From Bacteroidales bacterium (GTDB lineage: Bacteria; Bacteroidota; Bacteroidia; Bacteroidales; UBA932): DNA of 64,000 nt. Where the stretch lies: positions 1 to 64,000 of the forward strand of contig JAFUDQ010000023.1 of the NCBI GenBank assembly GCA_017459075.1, read 5' to 3'. Shown piece after piece: positions 17,727-25,895 of this stretch. Below the pieces are notes generated by a model, which saw nothing but the letters and a program-made list of their open reading frames with translations, ran no database searches and was not told the DNA's origin. The position numbers were made by a program, and so were the translations under genes. Every line of letters starts with the position of its first letter. Position 1 is the stretch's first letter.

Positions 17727-19265
17727 TTACAGGTTTTTAAGAAGGTTTCGCATATTAACCTTCGCGTCGATGAGGCTGCGGAGTTCTGCGATAGGAACGC
17801 GGGTCTGCTCCATGGTGTCGCGGTCGCGGACAGTAACGCAGTTATCCTGCATAGTCTCGTTGTCGATGGTTACGCAGAACGGGGTACCGATGGCATCCTG
17901 ACGGCGATAACGCTTGCCGATGGAATCTTTCTCATCGTACTGGTAAGCGAAGTCGTATTTGATTTCGTTAACAACTTCCTGGGCCTTCTCCGGCAGACCG
18001 TCCTTCTTGACAAGAGGAAGAATGGCAACCTTAACAGGTGCAAGCGGTGCAGGCAGGCTCAGGACAACGCGGCTGTCTCCGCCGGGCAGCTCTTCTACCT
18101 TGTAGGAATGGCTGAGGACGGCCAGGAACATACGGTCTACGCCGATGGAAGTCTCTACGCAGTAAGGAACATAGCTTTCTCCGGTCTCAGGATCAAAGTA
18201 CTGAATCTTCTTGCCGGATATCTTCTGATGGTTTCCAAGGTCGAAGTCAGTACGGCTGTGGATACCCTCAAGCTCCTTGAATCCGAAGGGGAAGTTGAAC
18301 TCGATATCGGTAGCTGCATTTGCATAGTGGGCAAGCTTCTCATGGTCATGGAAACGATAATTCTCTGCTCCCATTCCAAGGTTTACATGCCATGCCATAC
18401 GGTTGGCTTTCCATTTTGCAAACCATTCCATTTCCGTTCCGGGACGGCAGAAGAATTCCATCTCCATCTGCTCGAACTCCTTCATCCTGAAGATGAACTG
18501 GCGGGCTACAATCTCATTTCTGAAAGCTTTTCCAATCTGGGCGATACCGAAAGGAATCTTCATTCGGCCCGTCTTCTGAACGTTCAGGTACTCTACAAAA
18601 ATACCCTGGGCGGTCTCCGGACGCAGATAAAGGACATCATCGGCATTGCCGGTGGTAGAGCCCTGGGTGCTGAACATAAGATTAAACTGGCGAACTTCCG
18701 TCCAGTTGGCTGTGCCTGAGATAGGACAGACGATACCGCAGTCAATGATAATGTCTCGGTATGCCTTGAGGTCATTGGCATCCTCTGCTGCTTTGTAACG
18801 GGCGTGAACCTCGTCATACTTAGCCTGCTCACGGAGTACGTTGGGATTTGTTGCGCGGAACTGCTCCTCGTTGAAGGAATCTCCGAACTTTTTACGACCC
18901 TTGGCTACTTCCTTGGCTATTTTTTCTTCAATCTTGCCAAGATAATCTTCGATAAGGTTATCTGCGCGATAACGCTTCTTGGAGTCTTTGTTATCGATAA
19001 GAGGGTCATTGAAAGCTGCTACGTGACCTGAAGCAACCCAAGTCTTGGGATGCATGAAAACACAGGAATCAATTCCTACAACGTTCTCATTCAGGCGGGT
19101 CATAGCCTCCCACCAATATCTCTTGATATTATTCTTGAGTTCTACACCCATCTGGCCATAGTCATAAACGGCTGCAAGTCCGTCATAAATCTCACTGGAA
19201 GGAAATATGAATCCGTATTCTTTGCAGTGTGCTACCAGAATCTTGAAAAGTTCTTCTTGTGTCAT
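17727..19265 (-). CDS. glyQS: Glycyl-tRNA synthetase, dimeric (alpha2) type
   Basis: Charges tRNA-Gly. The single 512-residue chain is the class II eukaryote/archaea-like form rather than the split glyQ/glyS form. Landmarks are AVYDYGQMGVELKNNIKRYWW (about 28-48), RPETAQGIFVEYLNVQ (motif near 215), GIAQIGKAFRNEI (motif 2), GVDRMFLAVLSHSY (motif 3, about 380) and a C-terminal anticodon domain. The membrane-bound regulator follows 6 bp downstream and is probably cotranscribed. Confidence 0.97.
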   Translation of the reverse strand: MTQEELFKILVAHCKEYGFIFPSSEIYDGLAAVYDYGQMGVELKNNIKRYWWEAMTRLNENVVGIDSCVFMHPKTWVASGHVAAFNDPLIDNKDSKKRYRADNLIEDYLGKIEEKIAKEVAKGRKKFGDSFNEEQFRATNPNVLREQAKYDEVHARYKAAEDANDLKAYRDIIIDCGIVCPISGTANWTEVRQFNLMFSTQGSTTGNADDVLYLRPETAQGIFVEYLNVQKTGRMKIPFGIAQIGKAFRNEIVARQFIFRMKEFEQMEMEFFCRPGTEMEWFAKWKANRMAWHVNLGMGAENYRFHDHEKLAHYANAATDIEFNFPFGFKELEGIHSRTDFDLGNHQKISGKKIQYFDPETGESYVPYCVETSIGVDRMFLAVLSHSYKVEELPGGDSRVVLSLPAPLAPVKVAILPLVKKDGLPEKAQEVVNEIKYDFAYQYDEKDSIGKRYRRQDAIGTPFCVTIDNETMQDNCVTVRDRDTMEQTRVPIAELRSLIDAKVNMRNLLKNL

Positions 19266-19317
19266 ATCTATAAATCTTTAATTATCTTTTATTTAGCCGT
19301 TTCCGGTTTTGAGGATG

Positions 19318-19325
19318 CAAAATTA
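19318..19325 (-). promoter_or_regulatory. -7 box of glyQS
   Basis: Minus-strand TAATTTTG matches TAnnTTTG and lies about 50 bp upstream of the glyQS start, just past the end of folK. Confidence 0.5.
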
Positions 19326-19336
19326 ATCATTTCTGC

Positions 19337-19816
19337 CTAAAAATAGAACGGAAAGTTTTCTTTTAGCTTTTCTGTAGCCACATCTTCAAGAGGCTCCAAT
19401 ACGAAATTTCTCACTCCAGCAAGCGGATGCGGTACTTTAAGTATCTCTGTATCAATTATTTCCTTTCCATAAAAAAGGATGTCGATGTCTATAGGCCTGT
19501 CATGGTATTTCCTGGAACCATCGGCATAGAATTCTGCCGGTGCGGTGCGGCCGAAGGCTCTTTCTATCTCCTTAATTCTCCTTAATAATGCAAGCAGGAA
19601 GAGTTCAGGGTCCGCTCCTGAATCAGGGATATCAAATCTTAGCACGCAGTTCAGAAAATCGCTGCTGCAGAAGCCCCAAGATGGGAATTCCATAATCCGT
19701 GAACAGGTGGCAGGAAGTTTGAGGAAGTCTTCCATTGCAGCCGTCGCCTTAAGGATATTATCCTTTCTGTCGCCAACATTGGCGCCAAGTGAAAGATACA
19801 GTTCCTTCTTTTGCAC
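19337..19816 (-). CDS. folK: 2-amino-4-hydroxy-6-hydroxymethyldihydropteridine pyrophosphokinase
   Basis: HPPK transfers pyrophosphate from ATP to the pterin in folate synthesis. Motifs: YLSLGANVGDRKDNI at the N-terminus, FLNCVLRFD, EIERAFGR and the signature DRPIDIDILFYG. No ATG is available. GTG at 19816 gives a canonical N-terminus (QKKELYLSLGANVG) and follows a CATCGGC motif directly. A TTG at 19843 would add nine residues and overlap sufT by 14 bp. It is the last gene of the sufS-sufE-sufT-folK run. Confidence 0.93.
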   Translation of the reverse strand: MQKKELYLSLGANVGDRKDNILKATAAMEDFLKLPATCSRIMEFPSWGFCSSDFLNCVLRFDIPDSGADPELFLLALLRRIKEIERAFGRTAPAEFYADGSRKYHDRPIDIDILFYGKEIIDTEILKVPHPLAGVRNFVLEPLEDVATEKLKENFPFYF

Positions 19817-19829
19817 GCCGATGTTTGTT

Positions 19830-20183
19830 TTAATCCAGCCCAAGGTCTACCCTGGCCTCATCTGAAAGCATACTCTGGTCCCATACAGGGTCGAAGACCA
19901 GCTCAATTTCGCATCCGGTTACGCCGGGAACATCTTCTACGCTCTGTTTGACTTCTGCAAGCACTTCGTCCGCCATAGGGCAGTTTGGCGCTGTAAAAGT
20001 CATTTCTATATAGACTTTGCGCTCTTTGTTAATCTGCAACTCATATATGAGGCCCAGGTCGTAAATGTTTACCGGTATTTCAGGGTCATAAACCTGCTTA
20101 AGAGCAAGGACTACATTGGAATACAACGGACCTAATTCCTTGAGGTCTTCCGCGGTAAGTACTTCTTTTTCTTTGTCTTTCAT
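19830..20183 (-). CDS. sufT: SufT-like MIP18/DUF59 iron-sulfur assembly factor
   Basis: Small protein thought to help mature or deliver Fe-S clusters. The product of about 117 residues has the family core QVYDPEIPVNIYDLGLIYEL (about 30-50), the MTFTAPNCPMADEV motif with its conserved Cys, and FDPVWDQSMLSDEARVDLG near the end. ATG at 20183 is taken as the start; in-frame GTG and TTG codons precede it. It lies 11 bp after sufE and just before folK, consistent with a suf operon. Confidence 0.9.
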   Translation of the reverse strand: MKDKEKEVLTAEDLKELGPLYSNVVLALKQVYDPEIPVNIYDLGLIYELQINKERKVYIEMTFTAPNCPMADEVLAEVKQSVEDVPGVTGCEIELVFDPVWDQSMLSDEARVDLGLD

Positions 20184-20194
20184 CACCAAAAATT

Positions 20195-20617
20195 TTAAGC
20201 TCTCTCAGCTGCTCTTTTGCGGATAGTTTCAATCATCGATACAAGACCGTTTGCCCTTGTCGGAGACAAATTCTCCTTAAGGCCTATTTTTTCAATGAAT
20301 GAAAAATCTGATGACAGTATTTCTTCCGGGGTTCTTCCATTGTAAACACTTATCAATAAAGAGATTATACCCTTTGTAATAATGGCGTCACTGTCTGCGT
20401 TAAACCATATTCTGCCATCCTCGTATCTTGAATCAAGCCAGACCCTGGACTGGCAGCCCTTGATAAGGTTTTCTTCTTTTTTCCCTTCTTCCGGCAATGG
20501 ATCCAGACTCTTTCCCAACTCTATGAGATACTCATATTTGTCCAGCCATTCGTCATACATAGAGAAATTCTCTATAATGTCTGCTTCCGCTTCTTTTATT
20601 GTTTTGTCCGGTATCAT
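20195..20617 (-). CDS. sufE: Cysteine desulfuration protein SufE
   Basis: SufE takes the persulfide sulfur from SufS and passes it to the Fe-S scaffold. The 140-residue product has the sulfur-acceptor Cys in ENLIKGCQSRVWLDS (about residue 50), followed by the SufE fold and the end PTRANGLVSMIETIR. The start is most likely ATG at 20617. An in-frame TTG at 20623 would overlap the sufS stop by 4 bp. Confidence 0.95.
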   Translation of the reverse strand: MIPDKTIKEAEADIIENFSMYDEWLDKYEYLIELGKSLDPLPEEGKKEENLIKGCQSRVWLDSRYEDGRIWFNADSDAIITKGIISLLISVYNGRTPEEILSSDFSFIEKIGLKENLSPTRANGLVSMIETIRKRAAERA

Positions 20618-20619
20618 AA

Positions 20620-21849
20620 TCAAACAAGCATTTTAATAGCCCTGTCAAGGCTCTTAATAAAATATTCCGCTTCCTCTAAAGTATTATACGGCGCAAAAGA
20701 TGCGCGAACCATTCCCGTAACACCAAAACGGTCCATTATAGGCTCTGCACACATTTGTCCTGACCTTACCGCTATACCCATTTTATCCAAGATGAGCGCC
20801 AAATCCTCATGATGAGCGCCCTTTACGGAAAATGAGAACAGGGGAGTCTTTGAAATGTTTCCACGTGGAACACCGTAAAGAATTATCCTGTTATCAGAAA
20901 GCAAGGAGTCAAGCATATAGTCTGTAACTTTCTGCTGATAATCTTCTATCTCCTTATCCCTTAATTGCTTACAGAAGGTTATTGCATCTGTAAGTGTAGG
21001 TATTCCGGTAAAATTCTGGGTTCCTGCTTCAAATTTTCCGGGTAGAGGTGCAAAAGTAGTTCCGTTTTCGAGGCTTACAGAAGCTATCATTTCCCCTCCT
21101 CCAAGGAAAGGCGGCATTTGTTCCAACAATTCCTGCCTGCCGTAAAGCACTCCGGTAAACGGAACGGCATACATTTTATGTCCTGAGAAAACGTAAAAAT
21201 CGCATCCAATATCCTGAACATCAACCTTTTCGTGTACAATTCCCTGTGCACCGTCTATAAGAACCGGTACATTCTTTTCATGTGCGATCCTGACTACTTC
21301 CTTTACAGGGTTTACAAGCCCCAGGACATTGGATATATGCGAAACTGCAACAAGACGGGTATATTTGTCAATGAGTCCGGGAAGCAAATCTATCCTAAGA
21401 TGGCCGTCATCATCAACTGGAAGAACACGAACCTCAGCACCCTTCCTTTTTGCAAGAAGCTGCCACGGGACGATGTTTGAATGGTGTTCAGCAGTAGAAA
21501 CTATAATATTGTCTCCCCTCTCAACAAATTGAGAGCCAAAGGAATACGCTACAGTGTTTATTGAAGCGGTTGAACCTGATGTAAAAATAATTTCCTTTCT
21601 GGAAGCAGCTCCTATGAATTCTTTGACGGCATCCCTGGCATTTTCATACTGTTCTGTTGCTTCTGCCGCAAGGTGATGTACGGCCCTGTGGATATTGGCA
21701 TTACTTTTCAAGGACAGCCGTAAATACTTATCCGTCACTTCCTTAGGCCTTTGGCTTGTAGCTGCATTATCCAGGTATACAAGGTCTTTCCCTCCGGGAA
21801 GTTTCTCGGAAAGAATAGGAAAATGAGCTCTGATTTCGTTAACGTTCAT
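20620..21849 (-). CDS. sufS: Cysteine desulfurase SufS
   Basis: PLP enzyme that releases sulfur from cysteine for Fe-S clusters. The 409-residue product starts MNVNEIRAHFPILSE (ATG at 21849); a longer reading frame upstream lacks family similarity. It carries YLDNAATSQRP, the PLP lysine in SGHKMYAVPFTG (about 222), and the active-site Cys in RSGQMCAEPIM (about 365), the SufS rather than IscS type. The coding sequence contains a parS-like palindrome at 20857-20872, read through VPRGN. sufBCD are not in the window. Confidence 0.96.
   Translation of the reverse strand: MNVNEIRAHFPILSEKLPGGKDLVYLDNAATSQRPKEVTDKYLRLSLKSNANIHRAVHHLAAEATEQYENARDAVKEFIGAASRKEIIFTSGSTASINTVAYSFGSQFVERGDNIIVSTAEHHSNIVPWQLLAKRKGAEVRVLPVDDDGHLRIDLLPGLIDKYTRLVAVSHISNVLGLVNPVKEVVRIAHEKNVPVLIDGAQGIVHEKVDVQDIGCDFYVFSGHKMYAVPFTGVLYGRQELLEQMPPFLGGGEMIASVSLENGTTFAPLPGKFEAGTQNFTGIPTLTDAITFCKQLRDKEIEDYQQKVTDYMLDSLLSDNRIILYGVPRGNISKTPLFSFSVKGAHHEDLALILDKMGIAVRSGQMCAEPIMDRFGVTGMVRASFAPYNTLEEAEYFIKSLDRAIKMLV
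20857..20872. other. parS-like site inside sufS
   Basis: GTTTCCACGTGGAACA matches the palindromic parS 16-mer TGTTCCACGTGGAACA at 14 of 16 positions, including the central CCACGTGGAA. It lies 2.1 kb from the perfect site in mnmG. ParB binding is inferred from sequence only. Confidence 0.55.
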
Positions 21850-21851
21850 CT

Positions 21852-21870
21852 TTGAAATAATATATTTCAA
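21852..21870. promoter_or_regulatory. Inverted repeat in the sufS leader
   Basis: TTGAAAT and ATTTCAA (21852-21858, 21864-21870) form a perfect 7-bp inverted repeat with a 5-bp spacer, between the sufS -7 box and its start codon. The dyad could be an operator for an Fe-S or iron responsive repressor, or a leader hairpin. It does not match a Fur box that I know. Confidence 0.35.
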
Positions 21871-21875
21871 TCCTG

Positions 21876-21883
21876 CAAATTTA
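21876..21883 (-). promoter_or_regulatory. -7 box of the suf operon
   Basis: Minus-strand TAAATTTG is a full TAnnTTTG match, 26 bp upstream of the sufS start. The divergent ruvA promoter is about 60 bp away. Confidence 0.55.
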
Positions 21884-21952
21884 TTAAATTTTATTGGTAA
21901 AGACCGAAACATCGGTTAACTTTGTGAATATAACATATAATATTTGGCAGAT

Positions 21953-22543
21953 ATGTACGATTACATAAAAGGAGAAATAGTAGAACTACAACCGGCAAGA
22001 ACAGTTATTGAATGCGGTGGAATTGGATACGAAATGCTTATTTCCTTACAGACTTATGAGTATCTGCAAGGAAAAGATAAAGCTCAAATATTTGTGTATC
22101 AATATATTAGAGAAGATGAGCATTCTTTTTACGGATTCGCCGACAAAAATGAAAGAGAACTGTTCAAATTGCTTATCAGCGTATCCGGGATAGGCGTAAG
22201 TTCTGCCAGGATGATGCTTTCTTCCCTTACGGACGAAGAAATAAGAAACGCTATTATAGCAGAAGATATTAACCGAATTAAGAGCGTAAAGGGAATTGGT
22301 CTTAAGAGCGCCCAAAGAATAATACTTGAATTAAAAGACAAAATAGTGAAAGGCGGAGGCGTTGATTCTACAGCATTATTTACAGAAAAAGCAGATGCTG
22401 GAATAGTGGACGAAGCAGCCACAGCTCTTGTAATGCTTGGTTTCACCAAAGCCAATATAAACAAAGTTCTTCCTGACATAGTCAAGAAGAACCCTGGTAT
22501 TAAAGTAGAATCTTTGATAAAAGAAGCTTTAAAACGCCTTTAG
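21953..22543 (+). CDS. ruvA: Holliday junction helicase subunit RuvA
   Basis: RuvA holds the four-way junction while RuvB drives branch migration. The product of about 196 residues has the N-terminal OB fold (MYDYIKGEIVELQPARTVIE), two helix-hairpin-helix motifs (LLISVSGIGVSSARMML and RIKSVKGIGLKSAQRIILEL) and the C-terminal RuvB-binding domain (EAATALVMLGFTKANI). ATG at 21953 gives the standard start; it lies 7 bp after the box TAATATTTG, so the leader would be almost absent. The stop codon directly abuts the stop of convergent mnmG. Confidence 0.96.
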   Translation: MYDYIKGEIVELQPARTVIECGGIGYEMLISLQTYEYLQGKDKAQIFVYQYIREDEHSFYGFADKNERELFKLLISVSGIGVSSARMMLSSLTDEEIRNAIIAEDINRIKSVKGIGLKSAQRIILELKDKIVKGGGVDSTALFTEKADAGIVDEAATALVMLGFTKANINKVLPDIVKKNPGIKVESLIKEALKRL

Positions 22544-24532
22544 TTATCTGTTGAAATAAATCAGCAGGACAGAAATATCCGACGGAGAGACTCCGGAAAT
22601 TCTGGACGCCTGGCCAATAGTGGCCGGGCGATATTTTTCCAATTTCTGCCTGCATTCTATTGAAAGACCTGAAATCTTGCTGAAATCGTAATTTTCAGGG
22701 ATATTGATATATTCCAATCTGCGCAGTTTATCTGCAATTACTTTTTCCCTGTCAATATATCCTTTATACTTCAAACCAACCTCAACAACATCGAAGACCT
22801 GTTTTTTATAAATATCAGAAACCTCTTTGAAATAATCTGAAGCAGAATCGAAAGAAACTTTTACCGATGAAGGAAAGGCGTCTATCTCCGGTTTAATAGT
22901 AGATTTTAACTGAGGAATGTCGGATAATTCAGCTAATTTTGTTCCACGTGGAACAAAATCTAAAATATCATTTAAGGAAGTATTAGGTCTTGAAACTATA
23001 TCTTCTAGATTTTTAGTCTCAGAAACGACAGGGGATTGGATAGACTCAAGGTAAGGGTTGATAAAAGAAGGTTTTAACTTGATAGAAGGCAACAAGTCAG
23101 AAGCCAAAGAAACATCGGAATACTTCTTGGATGTAAACTCATATCTCTCATCAGAACAAAGTCCAATATTATGAGAAAGATCAGTGAGCCTGAAATCAGC
23201 ATTATCCTGACGCAAGAGAATTCGATACTCAGCCCTGGAAGTAAACATTCTGTAAGGCTCATCAACTCCTTTAGTAATAAGGTCGTCAATCAAAACTCCT
23301 ATATAAGCCTGATCTCTTGATAGAACTAATGGATCTTTGTCATTAATCTTTAGATGAGCATTAATACCGGACATAAGTCCCTGAGCAGCAGCTTCTTCGT
23401 AACCAGTAGTACCATTAAGTTGTCCGGCAATGAAAAGATTCTCAACTACTTTAGACTCAAGTGAGGCTTTTAAATACAGAGGGTCAAAATAATCATACTC
23501 AACAGCATAAGCTGGTTTTAAAATGCGTACATCCTCAAAACCAGAAATGCACTTAAGAGCATTATATTGAACTTCCAGAGGAAGTGAAGAAGAAAAGCCC
23601 TGCAAATAGTATTCATGGGTATTTCTTCCTTCAGGTTCAAGAAACAGCTGATGAGAGTCTTTATCTGCAAAAGTATGAAGTTTATCTTCAATGCTTGGAC
23701 AGTATCTTGGACCACGACCATGAATCAGGCCTGTAAAAAGAGGGGAGTCTTTAAAGCCAGCCTTAAGAGTATCGTGAACCTTTTCATTTGTATGGAAGAT
23801 AAAACAGTCCATCTGCGGAGTCTTATCCTGAATAGGGGATAAGTAAGGAAGGAAAGAAAACTTTTCCGGATTAGCATCTCCTTTCTGAATAATAGACTTT
23901 GACAAGTCGACAGTCCTGATATCAATACGGGGAGGTGTTCCTGTCTTCATCCTGAAAGAAGGAATTCCTCTTTCTATTAATTGTTCAGTTAAACCGTAAG
24001 AAGACTTTTCTCCAATTCGGCCTCCCTCAAAATTAGTCATGCCTATAAAGAGTTTACCTGAAAGGAAGGTACCGGCGGTAAAAATAACTGCGCGAGAATG
24101 AAAAATTGCTCCGGTAAGAGTCTTGACTCCGCAAATTTTTGAATTCTCAAAGAGGAATTCTGTCGCTAAATCCGCGTAAATACTTAATTTACAATTACTT
24201 TCGATGATTCTGCGCCAGTACAGACTAAAGGCTCTTTTATCACACTGGGCACGAGGACTCCACATGGCAGGCCCTTTTGACCTGTTAAGCATCCTGAACT
24301 GAAGGGTAGCAGCGTCTGTGATTATACCTGTCCATCCACCAAGGGCATCAACCTCACGGATAATCTGTCCCTTGGCAATACCTCCTATAGACGGATTGCA
24401 AGACATCTTGGCAAAGCCATCAAGATCCATCGATATAAGAAGGACGCGGGAACCCATACCTGAAGCAGCCATGGCTGCTTCGCAACCGGCGTGACCACCC
24501 CCTACAACAATAATATCGTAATCAAGAACCAT
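22544..24532 (-). CDS. mnmG: tRNA uridine-5-carboxymethylaminomethyl modification enzyme MnmG (GidA)
   Basis: FAD protein that, with MnmE, modifies the wobble uridine of several tRNAs. The 662-residue product is slightly longer than the usual 620-640. Motifs: FAD site [15 protein letters not shown] (about 10-24), [12 protein letters not shown] with its conserved Cys, [28 protein letters not shown], and the C-terminal helical domain. mnmG is a classic origin neighbour in many bacteria. A perfect parS palindrome is embedded in it at 22936-22959, read as FVPRGTK. mnmE is not in the window. Confidence 0.97.
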   Translation of the reverse strand: MVLDYDIIVVGGGHAGCEAAMAASGMGSRVLLISMDLDGFAKMSCNPSIGGIAKGQIIREVDALGGWTGIITDAATLQFRMLNRSKGPAMWSPRAQCDKRAFSLYWRRIIESNCKLSIYADLATEFLFENSKICGVKTLTGAIFHSRAVIFTAGTFLSGKLFIGMTNFEGGRIGEKSSYGLTEQLIERGIPSFRMKTGTPPRIDIRTVDLSKSIIQKGDANPEKFSFLPYLSPIQDKTPQMDCFIFHTNEKVHDTLKAGFKDSPLFTGLIHGRGPRYCPSIEDKLHTFADKDSHQLFLEPEGRNTHEYYLQGFSSSLPLEVQYNALKCISGFEDVRILKPAYAVEYDYFDPLYLKASLESKVVENLFIAGQLNGTTGYEEAAAQGLMSGINAHLKINDKDPLVLSRDQAYIGVLIDDLITKGVDEPYRMFTSRAEYRILLRQDNADFRLTDLSHNIGLCSDERYEFTSKKYSDVSLASDLLPSIKLKPSFINPYLESIQSPVVSETKNLEDIVSRPNTSLNDILDFVPRGTKLAELSDIPQLKSTIKPEIDAFPSSVKVSFDSASDYFKEVSDIYKKQVFDVVEVGLKYKGYIDREKVIADKLRRLEYINIPENYDFSKISGLSIECRQKLEKYRPATIGQASRISGVSPSDISVLLIYFNR
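22936..22959. other. Perfect parS palindrome inside mnmG
   Basis: The 16-mer TGTTCCACGTGGAACA (22940-22955) equals the symmetric form of the bacterial parS consensus. The symmetry extends to a perfect 24-bp palindrome (22936-22959). parS sites are typically few, close to oriC and often inside genes. I infer a ParB loading site for chromosome segregation. Confidence 0.8.
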
Positions 24533-24535
24533 ATA

Positions 24536-24970
24536 CTACCTGGAAGAAAACATCTTAGCCCTGAAATCAAGGTAATAATTCTCTTTATTTCTCATAACTT
24601 CTTGCTGCTCAGGTGTTTGGTCATCATAACCAATTAAATGGAGCAGGCCGTGGACCATAACTCTCTGAAGTTCATTATCAAAGGAATCTGCTTTGTAAAA
24701 GCCTGCGTTCTCACGGACAGTATCGACACTTATGAAAAGATCTCCGGATAATATGTCTCCTTCACAATAATCGAAGGTAATAATGTCTGTAAAGTAGTCG
24801 TGTCCAAGATAACGCTGGTTAATATCCAATATATAATTATCGGAACAGAAAATAATATTGATATTGCCGAGTTTCCTAATTTCAGAAGAAGCAACTGCCT
24901 TTAACCAGGCATTGTTATCCCTCCTGTTCTTGAAAACAAATTTTGTATCTTCAAAAAAGTAACTAACCAT
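24536..24970 (-). CDS. ybeY: Endoribonuclease YbeY (rRNA maturation)
   Basis: Zn-dependent RNase involved in 16S 3'-end maturation and ribosome quality control. The 144-residue product starts at ATG 24970 (MVSYFFEDTKFVF). The metal site appears as VMVHGLLHLIGYDDQTPEQQ (about 105-125): two histidines of the HGxLHLxGYDH motif are present, while the third is Asp. YLGHDYFTDIITFDY precedes it. The stop lies 3 bp before the mnmG start, so ybeY-mnmG form an operon. Confidence 0.92.
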   Translation of the reverse strand: MVSYFFEDTKFVFKNRRDNNAWLKAVASSEIRKLGNINIIFCSDNYILDINQRYLGHDYFTDIITFDYCEGDILSGDLFISVDTVRENAGFYKADSFDNELQRVMVHGLLHLIGYDDQTPEQQEVMRNKENYYLDFRAKMFSSR

Positions 24971-24989
24971 AAAACAAGTATTTGAACTG

Positions 24990-24997
24990 CAAAAATA
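24990..24997 (-). promoter_or_regulatory. -7 box of ybeY-mnmG
   Basis: Minus-strand TATTTTTG matches TAnnTTTG, about 20 bp upstream of the ybeY start. The divergent tonB promoter is about 90 bp away. Confidence 0.5.
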
Positions 24998-25060
24998 CAA
25001 CAAAAGATGCACAAGATTGGTTTAATAATATTAAAAATTGCGATTCAAAGAGGTAAAATA

Positions 25061-25091
25061 TTGGAATTAAAAATAAATGTGCGTAATTTAG
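25061..25091 (+). promoter_or_regulatory. Candidate tonB promoter
   Basis: A TTG element (25061-25063) and a -7-like TAATTTAG (25084-25091, one mismatch to TAnnTTTG) are separated by 20 bp. They lie about 30 bp upstream of the tonB start. Confidence 0.45.
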
Positions 25092-25122
25092 CATCGCAAA
25101 CCGAATTAATAAATTATTAATT

Positions 25123-25812
25123 ATGGAAATCAAAAAATCACTAAAGGCAAATCTTGAAAACAAGAAATTGCTTTTTACTGAGATTGGTCTCGTAGTAGCT
25201 CTCCTTGTTGTTTGGGGTGCTTTTGAGCGCACATCTAAGGATGCAAGCGTTTCAACACTCGAAGCAGAAGGTCCCGCGGTAGAAATTGAGGATATGGTGC
25301 CTATCACCGAGTCCACCCCTCCGCCGCCCGAGGTAGCTCCTAAAGTTCCTGTTCTGTCCGATGAAATTGACATCGTTGACGATGACATCAAGGTAGAGGA
25401 AATGTTCCAGACCCTTGAGGATGACGCCAACATGGGTGTTGAGATTATGGACTATGTAGAGGAAGTTCAGGAAGAGACCGTAGAAGAGGAAGCTATCCCG
25501 TTCCAGCTCGTAGAGCAGAAGCCTTCTTTCAATGGAGGTGATGCAAATGAGTTCAGTAAATGGGTTAACAAGAACCTCGACTACCCGGAGATTGCCAAGG
25601 AGAACGGTGTACAGGGCAGGGTTATCCTCCAGTTTACCGTTAATCCTGATGGCTCAGTTTCCAATGTAAAGGTGCTTCGTGGTGTAGACTCTTCTCTTGA
25701 CAAAGAGGCTGTAAGAGTAGTATCCAAGTCCCCGAAGTGGAAACCAGGAAAGCAGAGAGACCGCGCTGTTAAGGTTACCTATACCTTCCCTGTAATCTTC
25801 CAGCTCAGGTAA
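25123..25812 (+). CDS. tonB: TonB-family energy transducer
   Basis: Couples the inner-membrane proton motive force to outer-membrane TonB-dependent receptors. The 229-residue product has a cytoplasmic N-terminus, one membrane helix (about 20-36, IGLVVALLVVWGAF), a short Pro stretch (STPPPPEVAP) and an acidic linker in place of the long Pro/Lys region of proteobacterial TonB. The TonB C-terminal domain (about 145-229) reads YPEIAKENGVQGRVILQFTV and WKPGKQRDRAVKVTYTFPVIF. It is monocistronic, with a terminator downstream. ExbB and ExbD genes are not nearby. Confidence 0.93.
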   Translation: MEIKKSLKANLENKKLLFTEIGLVVALLVVWGAFERTSKDASVSTLEAEGPAVEIEDMVPITESTPPPPEVAPKVPVLSDEIDIVDDDIKVEEMFQTLEDDANMGVEIMDYVEEVQEETVEEEAIPFQLVEQKPSFNGGDANEFSKWVNKNLDYPEIAKENGVQGRVILQFTVNPDGSVSNVKVLRGVDSSLDKEAVRVVSKSPKWKPGKQRDRAVKVTYTFPVIFQLR

Positions 25813-25835
25813 GAAAATTTATTGATTCAAAAAAA

Positions 25836-25869
25836 GGGCGGTGGCCGGCAGCGGCTATCGCCCATTTTT
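25836..25869 (+). terminator. Terminator after tonB
   Basis: GGGCG (25836-25840) pairs with CGCCC (25859-25863), with a further inner GGCCG/CGGCT stem, then ATTTTT. It lies 24 bp past the tonB stop. Confidence 0.8.
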
Positions 25870-25895
25870 AAACCAAAGCAAAAAAAATATACTTA

